This document shows, in pieces, positions 30,448 to 40,643 of a DNA stretch of 64,000 bases. Location: NCBI GenBank assembly GCA_002077045.2, contig KZ111184.1, positions 63,637 to 127,636 of the forward strand. The letters are read 5' to 3'. The position numbers were made by a program, and so were the translations under genes. Position 1 is the stretch's first letter. Every line of letters starts with the position of its first letter. The notes under the pieces are model-generated. The model had not been told where the DNA came from. It ran no database searches and saw only the letters and a list, made by a program, of their open reading frames with translations. This DNA is from Rachicladosporium sp. CCFEE 5018 (lineage: Eukaryota > Ascomycota > Dothideomycetes > Cladosporiales > Cladosporiaceae).

Positions 30448-30778
30448 GACCGCGGGGTCACGGTAATGGTCGCTGTCCTGAGTAAGCCTTGCTGATGGAT
30501 TCGTGATAACGGAATTGACTGACTTTCAGAAAGATCTACGCTGCAGGACGCTAGTTTCTGGGGTGCATGTGGCTTGCTTTGCAGTGTGGGGATGACGGCA
30601 TGAGCTCGAGCTCGAGAAGATGCGCGCGGTTCAAATTACACTGCATTGCGAGTCTGGCCTTCACGCGTTTCTTGCGTGTACCTTGCAGTGATCCAGCTGC
30701 TGACCAGTAGATATCTGGCTCCATGTCTTGCAACCTAACAGTAAGAAGCTTGCCCCTCTAGGCTCGCCCGCAGGCAAG
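30448..30778. promoter_or_regulatory. Divergent promoter, phosphatase B and carrier
   Basis: Short shared upstream region. It contains the end of the duplication arm near 30560 and a GAGCTCGAGCTC palindromic run at about 30602-30613. No gene seen. Confidence 0.4.
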
Positions 30779-32395
30779 ATGGCAAGCTCCGAGCGTGGCG
30801 ACTTCGCCTACAACAGTGATCTAGTGAGTTGCATCATGATGTGTATCTGTGAATAGAAGTCTGATGTATATGAGGACGCCTTCACGCTGTACCACCAACA
30901 AGTCAACTCCTCGGCCCCTTCCTCATCAAGCTCATCTATCGCGCCAGCCCTCCCAGCTCTCGGCCATGCAATCGCAGGCTCAACCGCAACAGCAATCTCG
31001 AAACTCCTAATTTACCCTCTAGACCTCGTTATCACTCGCCTGCAAGTCCAGCACACCCTTCACGGCCCTCGAGAAACGCCTTCAGCAGCCAAAGACGCCG
31101 ATGCCGAGTACTCCAGTCTCGCGGACGCCGTGCGCAAGATCTATGCGAATGAGGGCGGGATTGCTGCATTCTACACTGGCTGTGCGCCGGACGTAGCGAA
31201 GGGATTCGCGGACTCCTTTCTGTTCTTCTTGGCTTATACGTTTCTGCGGCAGCGGGAGCAAAGGCGGCATGGGCAGGTGTCCGTGCCTAGGGAACTGGGT
31301 GTGGGTATTGCGGCCGGGGCGTTCGCAAAGCTGATCACGACGCCGTTGCAGAATGTGATTACGCGACAGCAAACTGCTGCGATGGTCGCAGCGCGGTCTC
31401 CTGAGAAGGCCAGCTCAACGGACCAGACCGTGACGGCGATCGCGAGACAGATACGAAGCGAGCGTGGACTGCAGGGATTCTGGGCCGGCTACAGCGCCAG
31501 CATCATCTTGACGCTGAATCCGTCGCTCACATTTGCCGTCGACAACTTGCTTCACCGACTGCTGCTGCGGAAGTCATCTCGGGCTGACCCATCAGCGTGG
31601 GTCCGCTTTTTGATTGCGGCAATGAGTAAAGTCGTGGCGACTAGCGTTACCTACCCAGTCAGTCTGGCCAAGTCGCGCGCGCAGGTCAGCGCTTCGACGA
31701 CTATAGTGCCAGCTGAAGGTACGGAGAAAGGCGGGCGAACCAATGCGACGCGCCATCCGAGCACCATAGCGAGTCGTTTGCTGAGTCTACTGTCCGCACA
31801 GCATGCCATATTGGTCTCACTCCGCCGCATCTATCGTGAAGAAGGGAAGAGTGGACTGTATGCTGGCCTCGAAGCCGAAGTGATCAAGGGTTTCCTCAGC
31901 CATGGTCTGACCATGGCAATGAAGGATCGCATCCACATTGGCGTAGTGCAGCTGTACTACGTACTGCTCAAGCTCATATGGAGATGGCCGGAAGAGCTCG
32001 GCCGTGTTCGTGAGAAAGTTGGCGAGGCGATCGTGGACGCGAAGCAAGGTGCTGGTAATCTCGTGGAGACGGCCAAGGAGCAAGTTCCTAGTGTGGTGCA
32101 AGTCCAAGCAATAACGGGACAGGTAGCCACGAGCGTCAAGGAGCGCGCCAGAGAAACGATTGAGGGCGTACAAGCCAGGACCGGTAGCCCCCAGGATCTC
32201 CTGGCAGAAGCTGCGAGCACTGTCGAGGTAGCCAAGGAGAAGGCCAGCGGCGCGCTTGGTATTGCTACTTCTGCGGCGACGGAACTTGCGCAGGAGTCGC
32301 AGCGGCGAGTAGGAGAAGCCGCGCAGAGTGCGGGCGAAGGCATCTCCAATGTTGGCGCCGGTGTCGCGGAAAGAGCGAAGGGCGCGAGGCAGTAG
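30779..32395 (+). CDS. Mitochondrial-carrier-family protein, peroxisomal PMP47/ANT1-like, with long C-terminal tail
   Basis: Exon 1 30779-30823 (MASSERGDFAYNSDL) and exon 2 30875-32395, with a 51-nt intron, encode 521 residues. Carrier repeats show the Px[D/E] signature YPLDLVITRLQVQ in repeat 1, TTPLQNVITRQQ in repeat 2, and YPVSLAKSRAQV in repeat 3. The segment GFWAGYSASIILTLNPSLTF is typical of the peroxisomal PMP47/ANT1 (SLC25A17) group, which exchanges ATP or CoA-type nucleotides across the peroxisomal membrane. Family members are about 300-350 residues long; here about 130 residues follow the last carrier helix, rich in Ala, Glu, Lys and Val (AKEQVPSVVQ, VKERARETIE, AKEKASGALG, AGVAERAKGA), an amphipathic LEA-like or apolipoprotein-like pattern. 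No intron is visible in the tail. Confidence 0.88.
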
Positions 32396-32664
32396 ATGCT
32401 GCGCAATCGATTACCCACTTGTCCCTGTGTAGGATAGTCCGGACTGTAACGTACTCATATCTGTACTCAGGCTTCCCTTTGCTGTGGTTCAAGATCCTGA
32501 GCGACATGGAGTCCTAGCCTGACCAGAGGGCTTTGACGTTCGCTTGGTGGCAAGCGATGTGGCCTAGCAGTGTCGTGCGATGGGTTCGCGAGACAGTGTG
32601 GCGGCAGTGTGCTTGCTTGCCTGATCAGGCACATCCCCTCGCGCACGTCGCAGCGCCATCTGCC

Positions 32665-33248
32665 TCAGAGATACCGCTTAGCAGCCGCACTCACCCTCCC
32701 CCGAAACACCGGACTGGTAACCTCGGAGTTCACATCGTAGAAAGGATTCATGATGCACTTCACCCACGCCTCATAAATCTCACCCATGAAACCCCTTACA
32801 GCCTCCTCAGTCTGCGGACTCGTCGGGTTCGCTGCCAACAGCCCACCTTGCTTCGCCATCGAAGCTCGTGAAGGTGGCGGTGAAGCGTAGTTGGAGTAGG
32901 CTGTTAGGCTGGGGTCAGCGTTCATGAGTAGCACGAACTTGACGTTGCCGCCGGTTATGTAGGCGTGGATGTGGTTGTTTTGGAATGTGTCGACTTTCTT
33001 GAGGTACCTGTCCTGTAGATCAGTCGAATGTGCAGGAGAATGGGACGGGATGTAAGGTACAAGTCTTTGGTCGTCCACTGGACTTCCTCAACGAGGTCTA
33101 AGGCAGCGTGGACGATGAACTGGTTCATCTGAGCTGCTTCGTCACGGAAGCGAGCTGTGCCATCGCCTGTGCCAGGTTTGGAAGTCCCGAATGTGGATTC
33201 GAAGAGCGGATTGTCCTTCGTGCCGATTATAGTGAAGTAGTACGACAT
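32665..33248 (-). CDS. TRS20: TRAPP subunit Trs20/sedlin (TRAPPC2)
   Basis: A core subunit of the TRAPP tethering complexes, which act as exchange factors for Rab GTPases in ER-Golgi traffic. Exons 33248-33061 and 33007-32665 (minus strand), with a 53-nt intron, give 176 residues against 175 in yeast. The start is MSYYFTIIGTKDNPLFE, the family-typical longin-fold N-terminus, and exon 2 continues DLYLKKVDTFQNNHIHAYIT and ends with MNPFYDVNSEVTSPVFRGRV. The intron begins GTACCT and the exon after it also begins GTACCT. Divergent from the mL60 gene, 270 bp apart. Confidence 0.93.
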
Positions 33249-33518
33249 CTTGGCTCGATGTATGAGAGGCCTTCGACTAGCACATGCTGCGAGACTGCCT
33301 TCAGCTCCGAGATAAGCACAGTTACGCTCAGCTATCTTGAGCTCGAGTCGCAAAATACTCTGATGGGTCTGTATTCAGCCACTGCTTGTTGCTCGAAATA
33401 GGGCCAGCTCATATGTAGTGGAATCCCGCTTATCCTAATGCGGCATCCCGCGCTTCAACATCGCTCACTCCATCAGCGAGACCAGCGAACGTACGATTGA
33501 ACAGCGTACACAGCAACG

Positions 33519-34086
33519 ATGTTCGGCGCTTTCAAACCCTCCGCGCCTCTCTCTGTCGGTCTCCTCTGGTAAGTCTGTTCACTTCCGCATCTATCAATCC
33601 GCCTGTTGACTCATCTCTAGGAAAATCCCCTGGCGTCTCTCCGCCCCCCAGAAACTACGACACCGTCGCCGCATGCGCAGAGTGGACAACATAGTCTCCG
33701 TCCTCGACACCGCGCTCCAACGCCACGCCGGTTCCTCCGCCCTTCGTCCAAACCCGCAATCCAACTCCCCCGACGCCCTAACCCCTGCCTCCTCCTCAAA
33801 ACCCACCACTACCGCAGTATCTACATCCCGCACAAAACGCCCAGCGCCAGGCTCCTTCCCAACGTCGCCCGCAACCACAGTCTCGAATCCTTCCCTTAGT
33901 GCTAGGGCGCTGGGAACCATCAAATTGGTGGAGCGATGGAAAGCCGAGATGCCTACGGAGAAGGAGATGCTGCCAAAGGATAAGTACACGATGTTTGATC
34001 GGAAAGCGAAGGGGTATAGGAAGGGGGTGCATAAGCTGCCGAAGTGGACGAGGGTTAGTCAGAGGGTCAATCCGCCTGGGTTTTGA
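33519..34086 (+). CDS. MRPL31: Mitochondrial large-subunit ribosomal protein mL60
   Basis: Exons 33519-33568 and 33621-34086, with a 52-nt intron (gtaagt...ctctag), encode 171 residues. The N-terminus MFGAFKPSAPLSVGLLWKIP and the C-terminal block MFDRKAKGYRKGVHKLPKWT are the two conserved regions of yeast Mrpl31 (mL60), a fungal-specific protein of the mitoribosomal large subunit. The Ser/Thr/Pro-rich middle (about residues 60-105) is longer than in yeast (131 residues). The first intron splits the Trp codon of GLLW; an unspliced reading would lose the N-terminus. Confidence 0.94.
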
Positions 34087-34692
34087 ACAAGAGGAGGAGC
34101 AGGTGTGGGTTAGATGTTAGAGGATTGTATGGGATGATTGGTGGTGATGTGTCGAGGTGCTGCCTCGTTTCAAGACGCAGCGATGGCGAGAGTGTATTTC
34201 CATGGAGTCATATGCCTGCAATACACGACATTGTACATGTACGGTAAGACGGCTTGTGTGGACTCCAAGACTCGGATGAAGTCTGGTGGCAACGCCGCTA
34301 CCGGAGACCCGGCTCGGAGGGCCCGTGGCACGAGCATGTACAAACAGCGAGAAGGAGAGGGGGAAGGGTGCGATGGTTGACGAGCGAAAGAGCGTACAAG
34401 ACATTCGTCTCAATGGCTCGTGGTTTGACTACTACATAGCATAAGCACGCCAATGCGCGCGTCAAGAATCAAACAATCTTCGCAATGCGTCTGCCCTTCC
34501 TGATATCATGTATTTTTCATTCCCCCAACTCGCTTCGGAACCCAACAATCTCCCCATTTTCGCCATAAAAGCCGTGGTACAATCTGATATCTCCCAGGGC
34601 GCCAGCCAGTGCATCTCATTTCTCCCGCATTCTACATGAATCAGCACGCTCCGTTGCATTAGTACAATCTAGTCTTGGTTCATTTTGTTCTC
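34087..34692. other. Spacer between mL60 and an acidic protein gene
   Basis: Convergent 3' flanks. I see no gene; the open frames are short and lack recognisable sequence. Confidence 0.4.
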
Positions 34693-35670
34693 TCAAAACG
34701 TCCTTCCCCTCCTCAGCAGCGCTCTCTCCGGCTTAGCAAACACATCCTCAGCCTCAATAGTCTCCTCTCGCAACCCCTCGCGAATAGAATAAAGTCCTCT
34801 GCTCGGCTTGACCCACGAGTGCCTCTTACCCGAAAGCGTGCGATCAAGCTTCAGACCCGGCCTGACCATCCTTGGCTGAACTGCAGGAGCCGACGACGTT
34901 GCAGTCGCGTGCTGAGCGGCAGCCTTCCGTTGTGCTTGGCTACGCTTGACGAAGAAGGAGAGTGAGGGGTAGTCCTCCTCGTCTGTCTCGTTGCCAGCAG
35001 CAGCCTCGGCAAGAGCAGCCTCGAGGTCCTCCGCCGGCGGTGTGATGATAAGGTTGAAGACTGGTACATTGCGACGAGTGGGCATCACGAGGCCATCGCC
35101 ATCAGAGTCGTAGTCCATGTCGTCCTTGACTTGTGGTGAGGCATCTGGCGTAAGACCTGGCAGACTGTCACCTGATCCGTTACACGCGAGAAACTCGGGC
35201 TCGACCGCTGTGCTGGTCCGCTGGGCAGTCTGCTGATAGAGTTGGGCTTGATCAGCGAGGAGTCCGTTCCATTTGCTTGGCAGAGGGACGTCAGCCTTCT
35301 TGTGGTCCTCGTAGAAGAGGCCGAAGTCGATGATGCCAGCGTCCCAGTCCGGTACATCGTCATCATCTTCGTCGTCATCCGACCAGTGTTCGTAAGAGGC
35401 CATGGGGGAGAGGAAGTGGGACTGCGGGTCGAGGTCGATCTCGTCGGCGTCCTCGAAGGCGGGAGCGGAGGTGGCGAGGATGCGAGGAGTGTGTGGAAGT
35501 GGTATCGAAGCCGGGATGAGATCTGCAGAGGTGATACTTGTCGAGGGCATATCGGTGGTGTGCATTGAGAATTCAGAATGCCCCTCGCGGCAAAGGGTAG
35601 TATCGGCAGGTGTGGAGATTTGCGCACTTAAATGTGCGCCGTCACGCTGGAGGTGCTGAGTCGATGCCAT
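34693..35670 (-). CDS. Unrecognised acidic fungal protein
   Basis: A 325-residue reading frame from the first ATG (35670, MASTQHLQ). The middle has an acidic run (HWSDDDEDDDDVPDWDAG) leading into the best-conserved-looking segment, IIDFGLFYEDHKKADVPLPS, then KWNGLLADQAQLYQQ. The C-terminus is basic (SGKRHSWVKPSRGLYSIREG, ERALLRRGRTF). The frame stays open upstream to 35919 without an ATG, so an extra 5' exon could exist. No signal peptide, membrane segment or known domain. I would expect a nuclear or cytosolic regulatory protein but have no direct evidence of function. Confidence 0.65.
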   Translation of the reverse strand: MASTQHLQRDGAHLSAQISTPADTTLCREGHSEFSMHTTDMPSTSITSADLIPASIPLPHTPRILATSAPAFEDADEIDLDPQSHFLSPMASYEHWSDDDEDDDDVPDWDAGIIDFGLFYEDHKKADVPLPSKWNGLLADQAQLYQQTAQRTSTAVEPEFLACNGSGDSLPGLTPDASPQVKDDMDYDSDGDGLVMPTRRNVPVFNLIITPPAEDLEAALAEAAAGNETDEEDYPSLSFFVKRSQAQRKAAAQHATATSSAPAVQPRMVRPGLKLDRTLSGKRHSWVKPSRGLYSIREGLREETIEAEDVFAKPERALLRRGRTF

Positions 35671-37283
35671 CTCACTGTCCTTACGTGCTGACAGCAAGGG
35701 CGGTGTCGAAGTCGAGGCACGCGAGCACTTCCCAGAAATGCCCACTATCTGGGGTGGATCAGACGTGATCGATGTAGTACTGAGGTGTTGTGGCCGACCG
35801 CGAGCGACCTCGAGGTTTATCGGAGCGCCTACAGTGAGGCTACAGAATATCAAGCCAAGTTGCCTGATCCTCGACGGAATATGCGCAGGCGTCGAAATTT
35901 GTTGTGACTTCCGGCCCACTGGCCGGGCAGTCTGTCGAGTTACCAGCTGGCTGGGACTTCAATTCACCAATAAGGCAATGTTGCTGACAACGAAAGTGGG
36001 GGGCTCTATTCGCCCGAGTCGACAAATGAGAATGCTATTGAAAAGAGTGACGGTGCAAAGAACTCGGGCGTAGTAAACGAAGGAAAGGTGAAGCTTATAC
36101 CATATGCACGCTCGAGCCAAGCGTGGAGAGTATGCGGGCGTCCAACGGGGCAGGAATGGATGCGTGACTCCGAGTGGTCAGAGAGGCGCAGATGCTGATG
36201 ACTGGACGTCGCTGGTGTGTGGGAGTCAGCTGGGTGATGTGTGAGACACCGCCCTTGTTCGAGGCCCGAGCGTGTTGCGATGTTGGGGGCTGCCTGGAAG
36301 CGAACAGGTTTGCGCGATGCAGAGGCCGCGATATATCCCACGTCAGCTATTGCCCACCGGGGCACAATAATGAATAATGTAGCCGGTGAGAGACTCGGCA
36401 AAGTCTAGATGGGGATGGTCGCACGGGGGTGCATTGATGTGGACGCAGGAACGGGCTGCTGGTGCTGCAGGATGGCTGCCTCATGATCGCCTTGGTGGCG
36501 TCGGTAATGGCCGAGTCATCAAGCGGTTGATGAACACAGCCAAAGGATCACAGAGATGGATAGTGATTCACACAGCCAGACCTCAACCGGCAGATGCATT
36601 CTGTCGTTTGTGTGATGTGCCTGTCTCGTACAACAGCTCTGAAGACGAGAGGTCAGCAAAAGAGTTCAGATGGTGCTTCTGCACCCCCACACTTCGGCTC
36701 GCCGGGAAGCAAGGTTTAGTCTACGAACACAACGCATGATGCCTGCATGCGATCAGGACATCACCTCCTTTCATTCGTGGTCTATAAGGTGGCAGATGTT
36801 GATGGAGGCCTTCCCGTGGGCTGCAAGCTGTGCGAATGTGGAAGTAAGCCTACGTTGTCTACCTTTTCGGGAATCGGCAATGGCTGCACTGGCTTCGCTG
36901 CGAAGCGGTGGTCAGCGAGTCGCTCTAGAGGGAGGATCGCTGAGGAAGCGAAGGTCATTTCGCCAGCCACGGGCTCAGACAGATCAGATTAGACTATGTT
37001 GCGTCTCGAACAGTGCTGGACTAAGCATAGTTGCCACTGATCGAGTTCTACATGCAAATTGTGGCAAGTGGTCACAATCTGGAACGAGTGCACGAAATTT
37101 TGGTGAAGCTGCCTTTGTGTATCTGTAAGTCTATCCTAATGTACTGCCTGTATCTGGGTATCTCTGAGTGTACAATCCGGAGGTGTAATATCCTATGAGC
37201 CTCCCACACTCGTGAACTACCGCCGTAAGAATGAACAAAAAGCCATCCCGCTGTCAGATCTCCCCATACTGCCCCAAATTCAC
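35671..37283. other. Long gene-free spacer (1.6 kb)
   Basis: This contains the promoter of the acidic-protein gene and the 3' flank of the AlkB-like gene. The longest frame (36670-37128, plus strand) has no recognisable domain and an unlikely composition. I see no repeat, RNA gene or transposon remnant. Confidence 0.4.
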
Positions 37284-40200
37284 TCAGCCCGACGCCGAGT
37301 ACCACTCCAGTATATCTCTATCCCCCGGACCCCGCAGCTCAGATCCGTCGTACAAGATCTCATCGGGCTCCTCACCATACGCTGGCCACTGCGCGGCCGT
37401 CAAATGCGCGCGCAGAATGTCTCTCACGGTCAGCGCGTAGCGAAGCAGACCCAGAGACTCCACGCCGTGCTTGAAGTACTTCTGCACGAGCTCGCCGCGC
37501 ATGAAGCAGACGTCACCATGAGTGAGGTGTACGTCCACGACGCAAGTCGCCTGTCGCTGCTTAGTCGTGCCTCCGATTCTCTCGGCAAGCTGCTTGCGAA
37601 ATTCGAGGGTCTGATCAGTCGTGGGTTCGCCCACCTTGAGCTTCTGCAGCTCCTCGTAGCATTCAACGCGAAGATCGTAGTTCTCGCGGGTCTCGTGTAC
37701 GTGCGTCTTACCGTGGCCGAAGCCAGAAGCGACGAGCAGCTCATACGGCAGAGGCGCCTCGTCCAAGAAGCTGCCATCATTGGCAAGCTGGCTGAGATAT
37801 CTCGTCTTCAGGAACCACTTCATGTCAGCCGGGCCGCCAAGTGAGAGCGTGCCGACTTCAGGACCTAAGCCTTTCTCGCCGTCGTCGTGCGGGTTCATGC
37901 CAGTTGCCTCCATGTAGGCGATAATCAGGAGCTCGTTGAAGTCCTTACGCACTCCATTTCCGAGTGCTCCGGTGATGATGCGACGTACCCAGCTGAGATA
38001 GGATCTTGTCCAGCGTATTGCGCGAGGGGCATCAGCGAATGAAAAGGTAGCACCGATGCCCACGAACTTGTACACCATGCCGAAATTCAGCGACGCGCCT
38101 CTCATGCGTTGCCCAACAACTCCGTTGGCATCCATAGTCATTTCGTTCAAGTGCTCTCCATCTTCGGGCATCTCAGTCAGATCTTCGGACTCTGAGACTT
38201 CATTCGCAGCTGCCTTCTTGAATTTGCGACACTTCTTTATGGGGCGAGTCGCTTTGATGATGCGACACTCAAGCCCAATGTCGCGTTCTTGCAGCTCTCG
38301 GAACATATCGTCGGGGCCGCCAGGCTGCGCATTGATCGACTTGTTGGACTTGAGCACCTCCACGTACTGCCCAGGCAGCAATTCATAGCGCACCGCCTTG
38401 AACCCGAAGCCATGGGCCACCTTTATTGGAATGTGGGATGCCGCTTTGAAGCGGCCGACACCCGGACCAGAGCCGACACTGGTCCAGGAGTGGCTGTGAG
38501 GGTTGGCCGCCGGCTGTACGATCTCGTGAGGAGGCTCGAGCTCGAAGCCACAGCCGGGCGTGTCGCACTGCCACTTCCAGAACTTGTATCTGGAGTTGCA
38601 TCGCTTGCACTTCGGGCAAACAATGCCGCGAGCGTTGACTGCAGTCAGAGTGTCGCCGCTGATCTCACCAACCTTGGGTGGCTCAGGTGCAAGGTCGAAT
38701 TGGGGGATGGCGTTCTTCCACTCGCGTCTGTGCAAGAGGTAGGCTGGATGGAAGTCGAGATGATGCGCGACAGGAGCCCTCTCGCCACTCGGACGCTGCC
38801 AGAACTGCTCACATTCCCCACGCATGCACCACCAATCAAGCAAGTACCTCTGCGGCGAGTCCTTTCCGCAGCACTGACAGATCCTTGTGATCATGCTGCA
38901 GCCTTCTGGGAGCTTCACATCAGGCTTGTCGGTCTCATCGGATGTGAACCAAGCTGGCTCGGAGACATTCTGCCTCATGTAGCGCATCTTGATAGCCTTG
39001 AGAGGCTCGCCCCTGCCGCTCTTACGAGGTACGTACTCCTCCCACACCTCAGCCACCAAGAAGAAGTCAAGCACAGCGTATCTCCAAGCGTCCATGTTGC
39101 AGGGCATGCCGGAGTGCTTGTTGCCTGCGAGTACCGGGAAGGGATTCTCGTGCGCCTTGTTATTTAGCACAGCTTTGACGTGGGTGTCGGTCATGCTGTG
39201 GCTCTTCTCTTGGAACCACTTGCCGGTTGCCTCGTCGCACTTCATCCCGCCGGCAGCACGAACAATCATGACATTCGCACTCACGTACTCGCGAGCTGTG
39301 TTGTTGCCATCGACAAGCTGGCCGTAGAGTGTGCCACCGTTGGTGTAGCTGCCACCTTGCGGCTTTCTGAAGTAGTCCAACGTCTCGCACAGCTCTGAAC
39401 GGCCTGGTGCCCAAGCGGGTGGCTGACCACGAGGCGGCAGACGCTCGCCGATAGGCTTGAGTGATGTCAGCTCTCTGGAGATGCGAAGCAGCTCAGGGTC
39501 CATCTGATCGTCGTAGGTAGTGTCGATTGGAGACTGCTCCGTAACCTCAGCCTCAGTATCCGCGTTTTCCATAGCATCGGAGGGCTCCGTGGCCATGACG
39601 CCTACGGCGGGCGTCGTTTTGGGTCGCCGAGTATACGCACGCTTCGCGGGCATGGTGCCGTCAGCAGCCGGCATCGTCTTGCGTCTCGGAGCTGCTTTCG
39701 GCTTGCTTGGCGCACTGCCATCAGCAGCAGGCAGTGTCTTGCGCCTTGAGGTAGTCTTGCGCTGCGCTGGTGCATTGCCATTGGCCATGATCGCCTGTGC
39801 AAGTTTCGCGATGGTCGGAAGTGCAGGTACAACAAGCGCAGGGGCGCTGGGTCCAGTCTCTGGCTCCGAATGGTGTGACACCTCAGAAGCATCGTCGTCT
39901 TCCAGCTGCTTGCTGACTTTGCGTAGTGAAGGCACCACCACATCATCATCTGTCGAGCTGCGCTTGCGCTTGACACCAGCCATCGGGGCCTTCACAAGCT
40001 TGGGCCTCGGCGCCGTCTTCGGTGCGCCAGCGGCGCGTGATGCTTTCGTTGGAGCTGTCTTTGCAGCAGCTAGCTTGTGCTGCGCGTCTGATTTCGATAG
40101 CTTGGAGCTCTTGCGCTCCGGTGTCACTTGTGACGGCTTGCCGCGTTTGCGCTTAGACGCACGACCAGTATCTGACACATCAGCATCGGAGTACCGATCG

Positions 40201-40643
40201 ATGATGTAGCTAGTGTCGTGGTCGATGAACTCAGCAGTGGCTGGGTCCTGACCGAAGCGGAAGGTCTGCTTCCGCACTCTCTTGGACGACAAAATGGCCT
40301 CCGAGTCCAGTGCTGGTGCATCAGTCATGGCAGTATCGGGCGTGAATGATGTGCGGATGGTAGGATTGCTCGGCGCAACTGCGTTCATAGAGGGTGTGTT
40401 GAGGGTCTGCTGGAGGAGAGAGAACTCGTCAGCAGACATGGGCGTAGGGAGATCCTCGAGGTCGGTGAGGTCCGCATCATCTTCGCTCGCGCCCGATGCT
40501 ACCGTGAGACCTGGTGTGGAGCCGGCGTGCGAGCTTGCCGATGAAGACTGCGTAGCAGCGGCATCCTCGAGGTCTATCATGGACATCCACTGCGCCGCGA
40601 GAATCTCGCGCCTCTCCTGCATGGTCGTGTTGCTGTCATCCAT
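37284..40643 (-). CDS. Large AlkB-like 2-oxoglutarate/Fe(II) dioxygenase with Cys-rich modules
   Basis: A single-exon 1,119-residue protein. The first 400 residues are low-complexity, with basic nuclear-type segments (SKRVRKQTFRFG, ASKRKRGKP) and repeated KRRKT-like patches. Two Cys-rich clusters follow: near residues 588-620 (ICQCCGKDSPQRY, WWCMRGECEQFW) and near 674-700 (CPKCKRCNSRYKFWKWQC, then PGC), probable zinc sites. The C-terminal third carries an AlkB-type core: iron ligands in MNPHDDGEKGLG (about residue 917) followed by VGTLSLGGPADM, and the distal His after HGDVCFMRGELVQKYFKHGV (about 1046-1060). AlkB proteins oxidatively demethylate nucleic acid bases; nuclear action on DNA or RNA is inferred. 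The single-exon model is supported by an uninterrupted frame. Confidence 0.82.
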   Translation of the reverse strand: MDDSNTTMQERREILAAQWMSMIDLEDAAATQSSSASSHAGSTPGLTVASGASEDDADLTDLEDLPTPMSADEFSLLQQTLNTPSMNAVAPSNPTIRTSFTPDTAMTDAPALDSEAILSSKRVRKQTFRFGQDPATAEFIDHDTSYIIDRYSDADVSDTGRASKRKRGKPSQVTPERKSSKLSKSDAQHKLAAAKTAPTKASRAAGAPKTAPRPKLVKAPMAGVKRKRSSTDDDVVVPSLRKVSKQLEDDDASEVSHHSEPETGPSAPALVVPALPTIAKLAQAIMANGNAPAQRKTTSRRKTLPAADGSAPSKPKAAPRRKTMPAADGTMPAKRAYTRRPKTTPAVGVMATEPSDAMENADTEAEVTEQSPIDTTYDDQMDPELLRISRELTSLKPIGERLPPRGQPPAWAPGRSELCETLDYFRKPQGGSYTNGGTLYGQLVDGNNTAREYVSANVMIVRAAGGMKCDEATGKWFQEKSHSMTDTHVKAVLNNKAHENPFPVLAGNKHSGMPCNMDAWRYAVLDFFLVAEVWEEYVPRKSGRGEPLKAIKMRYMRQNVSEPAWFTSDETDKPDVKLPEGCSMITRICQCCGKDSPQRYLLDWWCMRGECEQFWQRPSGERAPVAHHLDFHPAYLLHRREWKNAIPQFDLAPEPPKVGEISGDTLTAVNARGIVCPKCKRCNSRYKFWKWQCDTPGCGFELEPPHEIVQPAANPHSHSWTSVGSGPGVGRFKAASHIPIKVAHGFGFKAVRYELLPGQYVEVLKSNKSINAQPGGPDDMFRELQERDIGLECRIIKATRPIKKCRKFKKAAANEVSESEDLTEMPEDGEHLNEMTMDANGVVGQRMRGASLNFGMVYKFVGIGATFSFADAPRAIRWTRSYLSWVRRIITGALGNGVRKDFNELLIIAYMEATGMNPHDDGEKGLGPEVGTLSLGGPADMKWFLKTRYLSQLANDGSFLDEAPLPYELLVASGFGHGKTHVHETRENYDLRVECYEELQKLKVGEPTTDQTLEFRKQLAERIGGTTKQRQATCVVDVHLTHGDVCFMRGELVQKYFKHGVESLGLLRYALTVRDILRAHLTAAQWPAYGEEPDEILYDGSELRGPGDRDILEWYSASG

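Larger units (their letters stand above)
22326..30560 (-). repeat. Arm B of the large inverted duplication (partner 2320-10529)
   Basis: Reverse-complement partner of arm A. Base 22326 corresponds to the last base before gap 1 (10529). The far limit near 30560 is where the shared TAGCGTCCTGCAGCG sequence ends upstream of the phosphatase gene. Beyond it, arm B continues into a solute-carrier gene while arm A meets a transposon. Confidence 0.9.

Noticed and set aside
36670..37128. 152-codon plus-strand ORF in the long spacer
   Set aside because: Starts with ATG but has mixed composition, no domain and no recognisable similarity; frames of this length occur by chance in GC-rich DNA.
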